Of a stretch of DNA of 6,100 nucleotides, positions 1 to 5,610 are shown in pieces. The translations under genes and the position numbers were made by a program. Under the pieces are notes generated by a model. The model made no database searches and had not been told where the DNA came from. It saw only the letters and a program-made list of their open reading frames with translations. Numbering within the stretch: the first letter of the stretch is position 1; the number at the start of each line of letters is the position of its first letter. Origin of the DNA: Actinomycetota bacterium (lineage in GTDB: Bacteria; Margulisbacteria; Marinamargulisbacteria; SXXA01); assembly GCA_005791325.1 (NCBI GenBank), contig SXXA01000030.1:1-6100 (forward strand), in the 5' to 3' direction.

Positions 1-135
1 ATCGATATTGAGGGTTAACATGAGGGTGCGACACCCCAAACGTGCACTGGCCAAAGCCGCTTCAATCCCTGCATGACCTGACCCCACCACAATCACATCA
101 TACGACACAAGCACCCCCCCTTCGGCAACACCCAT
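1..135 (-). CDS. mnmG: MnmG (GidA), tRNA uridine-5-carboxymethylaminomethyl modification enzyme, N-terminal fragment
   Basis: Only the first 45 codons are present; the gene continues past the left edge. The translation carries the MnmG N-terminal FAD-binding segment YDVIVVGSGHAGIEAA, followed by ARLGCRTLMLTLNID, which matches the family's usual layout of a dinucleotide-binding GxGxxG loop and then an LLLT-x-NID stretch. In known homologues this FAD protein works with MnmE to install the carboxymethylaminomethyl group on U34 of certain tRNAs. The usual family core reads GGGHAGCEAA; here one Gly is Ser and the Cys is Ile. The start is uncertain: ATG at 135-133 follows a GAGGGGGG tract, but GTG at 108-106 also sits behind an AAGGGGGG tract and would give a shorter leader before the conserved YDVIVVG. 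It lies 30 bases downstream of the barrel gene on the same strand. Confidence 0.93.
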   Translation of the reverse strand, partial: MGVAEGGVLVSYDVIVVGSGHAGIEAALASARLGCRTLMLTLNID

Positions 136-139
136 GATA

Positions 140-160
140 CCCCCCTCATTCCCCCCTCAT
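140..160 (-). repeat. Short tandem repeat carrying the mnmG ribosome binding site
   Basis: Two copies of a 10-base unit, ATGAGGGGGG on the minus strand (140-149 and 151-160), are separated by one base in the gap between the barrel gene and mnmG. The copy nearer mnmG lies about 4 bases from the ATG at 135 and is the likely Shine-Dalgarno sequence. The farther copy starts a four-codon mini-ORF (ATG AGG GGG GAA TGA). Whether the duplication matters is unknown. Confidence 0.5.
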
Positions 161-165
161 GGCCA

Positions 166-1386
166 TTAGAATGAAAAGAACTTGGATGCGTCAATTTTAA
201 CCCCGACTGAGAGGGTATCTGTATATTTACCCTGTGCAAAATAAACCCGTTTTAAGGTGGCAATGTACTGGAATGGGGTGTTGGTGTTGGCTAGGATACT
301 GGCATTGATAACGGGTAGCCCACCTGCAACCAATGGGTATGTGTAATTAATGACACCGGTGGTTGAGAATAAATCCGTCCAACCCAATGCCCCCGATAGC
401 AGGTGTCGACTCTGAAATGATTCCCACTGCAAGCCCACACGATAGGGGTCCCCTTCATCCCCAAGGGATATCCCCAATAATCCGCCCCAGTCAGCTTTAA
501 CCGGATTGCTATCAAACGAATAGGTGGTAGACTCATAACTTTCGTTAAAATAAGAGGGAACAAATCGATCCGTCCAACCCCTGAATTGGGCGGTCATGCG
601 AATTGAAAATAAATCCACCAATAACCCTGTGGAATACCCAGCCCCTTGATCGGTTAATTTGGCATATTCACTAAATAGTGTGACATACTCCCCAAATACA
701 GGATACCCAATATCAATCGCATACCCACTTTGTACGGGGCGCGTGATGGTGTTGGGTTGAACAATGGTAGAAAGCCCATCATGATCGATGACATAAGTGG
801 ACCCTATTTTGAGGGGTAACATATCACAATCCGAACAATCAAATTGAACCCGTCCACCATAAATATTGGATCCGGTTCCCAATCCATCGATTCGGACTCG
901 ATCCACTTGTAACCATCCTTTGAAACCTGCTTTTTGATGGGTAAATTCATTGGTGGAGCCCCCACTATCTGTTCTAAACTGATTCACTAACAGGCCATAC
1001 CCATATCGAATATTGCGGTGTCGACCATATTCCAACGAAACCAATTCATCGAGTGTGAACCCAATTTTTCTCACGGCAACATTGGTCATATCGGTCAACT
1101 GTGTGGTGGAACCATTTAAGTTAATGTAACTTCTAACATCCACACCCAATGTAATTGGACCCAATTCTAAATCAGGGCTTAATCCCACTTTTAAAAATGA
1201 CTGCCCATCTGCTGTAATCATTCCCAAATCGGCGGAGTTACCCTTTTTTTCAAAATCACTTAAATAATACTCAAGGGCAAATAAACTGGTGGTTGCCAGG
1301 GTCAAACCCATGAGTATTCCACATAATAATGAGGGGGTTTTAAATGGAAGTTTACGACTTAACTGAGGGGGCTGATAATAATTCAT
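166..1386 (-). CDS. Secreted protein, probable outer-membrane beta-barrel, function unknown
   Basis: I do not recognise a named family. The 406-residue product begins with a clear signal peptide: basic residues at 11-16, a hydrophobic core about 19-36, and a likely signal peptidase I site after TSLFA (residue 37). The rest has alternating polar/hydrophobic stretches ending in aromatics, many Gly, Tyr and Thr, no long hydrophobic helix, and a C-terminal Phe (KFFSF). This is the pattern of an outer-membrane beta-barrel with roughly a dozen or more strands. Residues 184 and 187 form a CxxC pair in a probable loop. The start is well supported: AAGGAG at 1392-1397 lies 5 bases upstream, and the ATG overlaps the fliJ stop as ATGA, so it should be translationally coupled to fliJ. 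A porin or a flagellum-linked envelope protein are both possible; the barrel assignment is inference from composition. Confidence 0.72.
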   Translation of the reverse strand: MNYYQPPQLSRKLPFKTPSLLCGILMGLTLATTSLFALEYYLSDFEKKGNSADLGMITADGQSFLKVGLSPDLELGPITLGVDVRSYINLNGSTTQLTDMTNVAVRKIGFTLDELVSLEYGRHRNIRYGYGLLVNQFRTDSGGSTNEFTHQKAGFKGWLQVDRVRIDGLGTGSNIYGGRVQFDCSDCDMLPLKIGSTYVIDHDGLSTIVQPNTITRPVQSGYAIDIGYPVFGEYVTLFSEYAKLTDQGAGYSTGLLVDLFSIRMTAQFRGWTDRFVPSYFNESYESTTYSFDSNPVKADWGGLLGISLGDEGDPYRVGLQWESFQSRHLLSGALGWTDLFSTTGVINYTYPLVAGGLPVINASILANTNTPFQYIATLKRVYFAQGKYTDTLSVGVKIDASKFFSF

Positions 1387-1895
1387 TCTATCTCCTTTTT
1401 ATCTGGTTCATTTTCACGTTGACGTCTGTTTTTTGCTTCATAACCAATGATCGCAATATCATCTAAAAATAACCCATCACTTTTGTCCATTAGTTTTTTC
1501 CAAGATTCTCTGGTTTTCTCCTTATCTTTGTCAATAATTTTTCGATCAATCATCGCGGAAATTAATTTTTGTCGCGCCTCTTCCATTGCCAATCGGGCTT
1601 GTTCAACGGCCTCTTTTTGTTTGATTATTTCTTGCTCCAATCCATCTAAATGGTGTTTTCGTAATACCACCTCTTGAACATTCGTTGTTGGCAATTTGCC
1701 GGATAGACAGTCTCTCAATTCTTGATAGGCATGGTCTCGCTTTTGCTCAATTTCACGCAAGGTTGCTTGGGCTGCATGATAGGCGGTTTCGGCTTGTTGA
1801 AAGGCATCAAGTGCTTGATTTTCTCTGATCTCTCGTACCTTTAATACGGTTTGAAGGGGATAGTTAAATCGCTTGCTTTTTTTTGCTTTACTCAT
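1383..1895 (-). CDS. fliJ: Flagellar export protein FliJ
   Basis: A 170-residue, charged, almost entirely helical protein. The N-terminal pattern FNYPLQTVLKVREIRENQA is the usual FliJ opening (F-x-hydrophobic-L-x-x-hydrophobic-L-x-hydrophobic-R). It is followed by a long coiled coil from about 20 to 140 rich in Gln, Glu, Lys and Ala. In known systems FliJ is the central stalk of the FliI ATPase ring, contacting the FlhA export gate and escorting chaperones. The protein is somewhat longer than the roughly 147 residues of enterobacterial FliJ, with a charged tail (about 148-170) that looks disordered. Its ATG overlaps the fliI stop by four bases and its stop overlaps the next gene by three. Identification rests on position and helical pattern more than on strong residue conservation, as is normal for FliJ. 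A run of eight A lies at codons 4-7. Confidence 0.88.
   Translation of the reverse strand: MSKAKKSKRFNYPLQTVLKVREIRENQALDAFQQAETAYHAAQATLREIEQKRDHAYQELRDCLSGKLPTTNVQEVVLRKHHLDGLEQEIIKQKEAVEQARLAMEEARQKLISAMIDRKIIDKDKEKTRESWKKLMDKSDGLFLDDIAIIGYEAKNRRQRENEPDKKEIE
1392..1397 (-). promoter_or_regulatory. Ribosome binding site of the barrel protein gene
   Basis: The minus strand reads AAGGAG five bases before the ATG at 1386, inside the last codons of fliJ. It is among the best Shine-Dalgarno matches in the window. It suggests this gene has its own efficient initiation in addition to coupling through the ATGA overlap. Confidence 0.7.
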
Positions 1896-3193
1896 CGAAA
1901 CATGGTTTGTAATTGTTGAATGGTTTGTTCAAATGGAATGTTTTCGTGGGTGCTTTGACGTAAAAATTGGTTAATGGCATCTATTTTGTCGATCGCGTAA
2001 TCAATTTTAGGGTTGCTTCCCCGAACATACGCCCCAATGTTAATTAAGTCTTCAGCTTCAATATATTTGGCCAATGTTTCCCGCAATCGTCCAGCGGCCG
2101 CTTTGTGGGCAGGGTCATTGATCACTGAAAATAACCGACTCACACTGTGTCCAATTTCAATACATGGGTAATGGTTTTTGGCCGCCAAATCCCGCGACAA
2201 TACCATGTGGCCATCTAAAATCCCCCGTGCGGCATCTGCAATCGGCTCATCCATATCACCCCCTTCTACCAGCACCGTGTAAATTGCGGTAATACTGCCT
2301 TTGTCAGAGGTGCCCGCTCGCTCCATCAGACGGGGCAACATGGCAAAAACACTGGGGGTGTAACCCTTGGTGGTGGGGGGTTCCCCAGTGGCCAACCCGA
2401 TTTCTCGTTGTGCCATGGCAAATCGGGTCACGGAATCCATCATAAACAACACATTTTTACCTTGGTCTCGGAAATATTCCGCAATGGCTGTTCCCACCAT
2501 GGCCCCCTTTAATCGGATCACTGGGGGGACATCAGAGGTGGCACAAACCACCACCGAACGTTGGAGACCTTCTTCGCCCAATGATTCTTCAATAAAGTCT
2601 TTGACCTCACGGCCCCGTTCCCCTACCAAACTAATCACATTCACATCGGCTTCACAATTACGGGCCAACATACCCATTAACGTGCTTTTACCCACACCCG
2701 ATCCGGCAAAAATGCCAATTCGCTGGCCCTTTCCCAATGTCAATATACCATCAATGGCTTTGACCCCCACCTTTAACACACTGTCAATGCGTGGTCGCTG
2801 AACCGGATCGGGTGGGTCGCGATCAATCTCCACCACTTCTTCATACTCGATATCCCCTTTTCGATCCATGGGTTCACCCAACCCATTTAGTACCCTACCC
2901 AATAAACCGGGGCCCACCTTCACCCGAATGGGCGTTCCCGTTGCAAAAATGGGGGCCCCTGGGCGAATTCCCCCCATCGGCCCCAACGGCATCAATAACA
3001 CTTTCTCTTCCTTAAATCCCACGACTTCCGAACGTATAAATCGGGTTCCTTCCACCTGAATATCACATAATTCCCCTATAAACACACCCTGTACTTGTGC
3101 CTCCACAACCAAGCCTACAATTTGGACAACTTTTCCAACCACTTTGGTTAAATCGGCTCGTTCAATGGCCCGTAATAATTTGTGGATGTCCAT
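1892..3193 (-). CDS. fliI: Flagellum-specific export ATPase FliI
   Basis: The 433-residue product is a full-length FliI, related to F1 ATP synthase beta subunits. Visible features in order: an N-terminal beta-barrel domain (about 20-90); Walker A GSGVGKST at 164-171 with K169; catalytic GER at 191-193 with E192; Walker B NVLFMMD ending at D253; the FliI-typical run GEPPTTKGYTPSVFAMLPRL from 270; DEPIADAARGILDGHMVLSR at 315-334; and SVSR at 350-353, whose Arg aligns with the probable arginine finger. ATP hydrolysis by the FliI hexamer, held by FliH and activated by FliJ, supports substrate unfolding and entry into the flagellar type III export gate at the cytoplasmic membrane. The ATG overlaps the fliH stop by one base (TAATG), with GGAAAG just upstream as ribosome binding site. 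A virulence-type SctN is less likely given the FliJ neighbour and the FliI-like motifs. Confidence 0.97.
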   Translation of the reverse strand: MDIHKLLRAIERADLTKVVGKVVQIVGLVVEAQVQGVFIGELCDIQVEGTRFIRSEVVGFKEEKVLLMPLGPMGGIRPGAPIFATGTPIRVKVGPGLLGRVLNGLGEPMDRKGDIEYEEVVEIDRDPPDPVQRPRIDSVLKVGVKAIDGILTLGKGQRIGIFAGSGVGKSTLMGMLARNCEADVNVISLVGERGREVKDFIEESLGEEGLQRSVVVCATSDVPPVIRLKGAMVGTAIAEYFRDQGKNVLFMMDSVTRFAMAQREIGLATGEPPTTKGYTPSVFAMLPRLMERAGTSDKGSITAIYTVLVEGGDMDEPIADAARGILDGHMVLSRDLAAKNHYPCIEIGHSVSRLFSVINDPAHKAAAGRLRETLAKYIEAEDLINIGAYVRGSNPKIDYAIDKIDAINQFLRQSTHENIPFEQTIQQLQTMFR

Positions 3194-4005
3194 TATCTTT
3201 CCAAGCGCTGGATGACGGCATGAAGGGTGGCAATCTTGGTTTTAAGCGAGGCATCGATAAATCCCAACTGGGTTTCAATAATACACCCCCCTCGGGATTG
3301 GGTGGGGTCTTCGGTAACCTCCAACGATCGAATATCGGTTAAAGTGGCTAAAATATGTTCCCGATAGTGGCGTGTGGCAGGGGCATCTTCTGGGTTTACC
3401 TTAATAATAACCCGATTTTTGTCCGTAATTCGACGAATGGCGTCATTGATAATCGGTTGAATCCGTTCGGGATTGTCGGCGATGCTACCATGCAATAATT
3501 TTTCCGCGATGGCCACGGCCAATTCAACGATGGCACCCTCGTGTTGATTAAAATGAGCCACCGCCGCTTGTTGAATATGATTGAGCAGATCAAATACAGT
3601 CTTGATCATATCCGTATAATCAGATTCCCCTTTTTGTTTGCCGGCATCAACCCCCGCTTGATACCCTTGCTGTCTTAATGTGCTCATTTCTTGGTCAACG
3701 GCTTGAAGCATGGTTTGCCGATAGTGGCGGATATCCGCATCCACAGCGGCACGGCGGGTTTCTTCGTAATGGGTTAGCTTACGACCAAATTCATCATCGA
3801 TGGGTGGTAACTCCACTTCAGGCTCAGGGGCCACAACGACTGGGGGGGCCGGATCGGATGGGAAACTCGTTTTTAACAGGTTGACCACCGTTTTGGGGGG
3901 AGGTCCGTCAGCACGCTTTGGCACAGGGACCGACCGAGATGAACCCAAATCGTCCTCCCCAGACTGCCCTTGCTGATTGTGATGGTGACCCCTGATTATC
4001 GTCAT
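3193..4005 (-). CDS. fliH: Flagellar assembly protein FliH (FliI regulator/stator)
   Basis: A 270-residue protein with FliH layout: an N-terminal variable, Pro- and acid-rich segment (about 15-70), a charged helix (75-112), tandem GxxxG glycines at 114, 118, 122 and 126 that are a FliH hallmark, then a conserved C-terminal domain with IKVNPEDAP (201-209) and EDPTQSRGGCIIETQLGFID (232-251). FliH dimers bind FliI, restrain its ATPase activity and dock it to the C ring. It starts the tight fliHIJ cluster. Start choice: ATG at 4005 gives MTIIRG, similar to the M-x-x-I-I-[KR] opening of many FliH proteins, but it has no Shine-Dalgarno sequence. TTG at 3948-3946 has a perfect GGGGAGG five bases upstream and would give 251 residues. 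I prefer the ATG on family pattern. Confidence 0.93.
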   Translation of the reverse strand: MTIIRGHHHNQQGQSGEDDLGSSRSVPVPKRADGPPPKTVVNLLKTSFPSDPAPPVVVAPEPEVELPPIDDEFGRKLTHYEETRRAAVDADIRHYRQTMLQAVDQEMSTLRQQGYQAGVDAGKQKGESDYTDMIKTVFDLLNHIQQAAVAHFNQHEGAIVELAVAIAEKLLHGSIADNPERIQPIINDAIRRITDKNRVIIKVNPEDAPATRHYREHILATLTDIRSLEVTEDPTQSRGGCIIETQLGFIDASLKTKIATLHAVIQRLER

Positions 4006-4020
4006 ATCATTTTTATGATA
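4005..4020. promoter_or_regulatory. Palindrome between fliH and lgt, possible back-to-back -10 elements
   Basis: The sequence TATCAT-TTTT-ATGATA is a perfect 6-base inverted repeat spanning the 27-base gap between the divergent fliH (ATG at 4005) and lgt (ATG at 4033) starts. Each arm reads TATCAT in its own transcription direction, one mismatch from the TATAAT consensus; TATGAT at 4014-4019 on the plus strand is another. No good TTGACA-like -35 element is at the right distance on either strand, nor a recognisable sigma28 or sigma54 promoter. It could equally be an operator. For fliH this placement would give an almost leaderless transcript, consistent with the missing ribosome binding site. 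Confidence 0.3.
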
Positions 4021-4032
4021 GCATTCTCGGGT

Positions 4033-4803
4033 ATGTTAGCCTACCCTTCACTTGACCCCGTTGCACTTGACCTTGGATTGTTTCAAATTCGATGGTACGG
4101 ACTGGCCTATTTGACGGGTATCGGCTTAGGGGTGGCATTCCTTTGGCGACAGTGGCGCGGATGGGGACTCACACCCTCGACTATTTGGGATGGGGTAGCG
4201 GCCATTGTGATGGGAATCCTATTGGGGGGTCGATTGGGCTATTGCTTGATTTATGCCACCAGCTATTATGCCCAACACCCATGGGAAATATGGTTTGTTT
4301 GGAATGGGGGAATGTCGTTTCACGGGGGATTAATGGGGGTGGTGGTGGCCGTGTGGTGGGTATCCAAACAGTGGAAATGTTCGATGTGGAAACTGGTGGA
4401 TTCACTAGCACGGGTGACCCCCATCGGCTTGTTTTTTGGCCGCATTGCAAATTTTGTGAATGCCGAATTGATGGGGCGGGTGACCAGCGTACCATGGGGG
4501 ATGCCAATGCCCCATGGGGGCCCACTGCCCCGCCACCCATCCACTTTGTATGAAGCCATTGGGGAAGGACTTGTTTTATGGGTGTTGTTGTGGGCCTTAT
4601 CCAGAATGACGTGGAAAGATGGCCAGGTGGGGGCTTGGTTTTTGGTTGGATATGGGAGCATCCGCTTTGGGATTGAGTTTACCCGTGAGCCGGATGCTCA
4701 GCTTGGATTATTATGGGGGTTGAGCATGGGCCAGTGGTGGTGTTTGGGAATGGTCCTCATAGGCGGGGTTCTACTTAAATGGCTTGGTCGATCGAATCGT
4801 TGA
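4033..4803 (+). CDS. lgt: Phosphatidylglycerol--prolipoprotein diacylglyceryl transferase (Lgt)
   Basis: Lgt transfers the diacylglyceryl group of phosphatidylglycerol to the lipobox Cys of prolipoproteins, the first step of lipoprotein maturation in the inner membrane. The 256-residue product opens MLAYPSLDPVAL, matching the usual family N-terminus, and has about seven hydrophobic segments. Counting from this start, key motifs are SFHGGLMG with H97, GRIANFVNAELMGR (136-149, the Lgt signature; R137, N140, E144), HPSTLYEA (168-175) and REPDAQLG (218-225, essential Arg), all intact. The frame is open upstream (TTG at 3970, ATG at 3982 and 4015), but those starts would overlap fliH and add residues without family precedent, so ATG 4033 is chosen; its Shine-Dalgarno sequence is poor. 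It is the only plus-strand gene here, divergent from fliH and converging on the anti-sigma-like gene. Confidence 0.97.
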   Translation: MLAYPSLDPVALDLGLFQIRWYGLAYLTGIGLGVAFLWRQWRGWGLTPSTIWDGVAAIVMGILLGGRLGYCLIYATSYYAQHPWEIWFVWNGGMSFHGGLMGVVVAVWWVSKQWKCSMWKLVDSLARVTPIGLFFGRIANFVNAELMGRVTSVPWGMPMPHGGPLPRHPSTLYEAIGEGLVLWVLLWALSRMTWKDGQVGAWFLVGYGSIRFGIEFTREPDAQLGLLWGLSMGQWWCLGMVLIGGVLLKWLGRSNR

Positions 4804-4814
4804 ATGGGCCATCA

Positions 4815-5066
4815 TTAATACAACAGGGCCATATCGTGTGCCGGATCGCTAACCCACCAAGCTGTTCCTGCAACCGCATAAACGGCTGGGTTTATATGTG
4901 GGGGCGATGGCTGGGCCACCCATAGCCCAATGGCAAATACCATTACCACGCTTATGCTGCCCAACCAACCCACCCAGTGGTGGCATGATGGGGTGGGTTG
5001 AATACGCTTCATTATCCGATTCGGAAGATCATCGGATACGGGCACTTGGTTAAATAACCGATTCAT
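4815..5066 (-). CDS. Small single-pass membrane protein, candidate anti-sigma factor
   Basis: The 83-residue protein has a short cytoplasmic N-terminus (1-30, with a DLPNRIMKRIQ helix-like stretch at 13-23), one transmembrane segment (about 31-50, WVGWLGSISVVMVFAIGLWV) and a small outer tail of about 33 residues. Basic residues lie before the membrane segment, so the N-terminus is predicted inside. It follows the ECF sigma gene directly, overlapping its end by 17 bases, with AGGAG at 5073-5077 six bases before the ATG. This position, size and topology match minimal anti-sigma factors such as CnrY, whose short cytoplasmic helix clamps the sigma factor. There is no zinc-binding HxxxCxxC anti-sigma motif; CHH at 28-30 abuts the membrane. 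No sequence family is recognised, so the role is inferred from context and topology. Confidence 0.72.
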   Translation of the reverse strand: MNRLFNQVPVSDDLPNRIMKRIQPTPSCHHWVGWLGSISVVMVFAIGLWVAQPSPPHINPAVYAVAGTAWWVSDPAHDMALLY

Positions 5067-5610
5067 GGCGGTCTCCTAGCTCAGGGTGGCGGTGTTTAAT
5101 AAAGGTTTTGGCACGACTCAATTTGGATCGAATGGTGCCACTTGGAAGGTTAAAATGCGTGGCAATTTCCATGTGCGACCAACCGTCTATTTCTTTTAAT
5201 ACCAAAATATCGCGGGATATGGGATCTAATAATTGTAAGGACACCAATACTGGCGCTAGGGCGTCCAACAAGGTGGTCGATTCGCTGGTGTCGGGTACCA
5301 TTGGTGGGGGCCATACCCAATCCAGGGATACCCAATGATGAAGGTGACGTTTGCGGCGTAACGAGATAGCGTGACGGTGGGCAATAACGGTGATCCATCG
5401 GGCCAAACTGGATTCCCCTCGGTAAGAATGGGCTTTTTTCCACACTTTAAGTAATACATCTTGTGTCAGTTCTTCGGCTAACTCATGCTCCCCTAGCCAC
5501 CCCATGCCCAATCGATACAGGGTCCGGTAAAACCGATGAACCACCTCATTAAATGCCGTCGTATCCCCCCCGACTACCTGAGCCATGAGGCTACGATCAG
5601 CCTCGTTCAT
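5050..5610 (-). CDS. ECF-type (sigma-70 family) RNA polymerase sigma factor
   Basis: The 186-residue product has both ECF sigma domains and no region 1 or 3. Region 2 spans about 15-87: GDTTAFNEVVHRFYRTLYRL, then ELAEELTQDVLLKVWKKA and YRGESSLARWITVIAHRHA, the core-binding and -10 recognition segment. A Pro-rich linker (about 96-118) follows. Region 4 (about 119-173) includes LDPISRDILVLKEIDGWSHMEIA and the helix-turn-helix LPSGTIRSKLSRAKTFIK, which reads the -35 element. It would redirect RNA polymerase to a stress regulon. The frame is open to an ATG at 5721, but that 37-residue extension lies wholly inside the upstream gene and resembles no sigma N-terminus, whereas MNEADRSLMAQVVGGD is standard. 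The start overlaps the upstream gene by 14 bases without a clear Shine-Dalgarno sequence, suggesting coupled translation. The subgroup cannot be assigned by eye. Confidence 0.95.
   Translation of the reverse strand: MNEADRSLMAQVVGGDTTAFNEVVHRFYRTLYRLGMGWLGEHELAEELTQDVLLKVWKKAHSYRGESSLARWITVIAHRHAISLRRKRHLHHWVSLDWVWPPPMVPDTSESTTLLDALAPVLVSLQLLDPISRDILVLKEIDGWSHMEIATHFNLPSGTIRSKLSRAKTFIKHRHPELGDRHESVI
5073..5077 (-). promoter_or_regulatory. Ribosome binding site of the anti-sigma-like gene
   Basis: AGGAG on the minus strand lies six bases before the ATG at 5066, within the last codons of the sigma gene. It supports this start and indicates efficient translation of the small membrane protein relative to the sigma factor, whose own start lacks such a site. 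Confidence 0.65.

Noticed and set aside
159..166. ATGGCCAT palindrome between the barrel gene and mnmG as a terminator stem
   Set aside because: Eight bases with no loop and no following T run on the minus strand; likely chance at the stop codon.
1988..1996. CGATCG sites as possible HIP1 (GCGATCGC) repeats pointing to Cyanobacteria
   Set aside because: Only a few CGATCG hexamers occur, none in the full octamer seen, so they give no taxonomic signal.
2367..3059. Plus-strand open frames opposite fliI
   Set aside because: They lie antisense to a fully conserved ATPase frame and their translations show no recognisable domain.
1892..4005. Virulence-type (injectisome) SctL/SctN/SctO instead of FliH/FliI/FliJ
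   Set aside because: Motifs in the ATPase, the GxxxG segment of FliH and the FliJ-type N-terminus fit the flagellar proteins better, and no injectisome genes are nearby.
3970..4032. Longer Lgt starting at TTG 3970, ATG 3982 or ATG 4015
   Set aside because: The added residues have no counterpart at the Lgt N-terminus, would overlap fliH and have no ribosome binding site; MLAYPSLDP at 4033 matches the family.
4092..4661. Several long open frames overlapping lgt on both strands (4092-4553 plus; 4181-4540 and 4320-4661 minus)
   Set aside because: They are shadows of lgt produced by its G-rich codon bias; translations are low-complexity and the Lgt frame carries all conserved motifs.
4801..4830. 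Possible bidirectional terminator between lgt and the anti-sigma-like gene
   Set aside because: The 11-base gap and flanks contain a short direct repeat of GGGCCAT but no stable inverted repeat followed by a T run.
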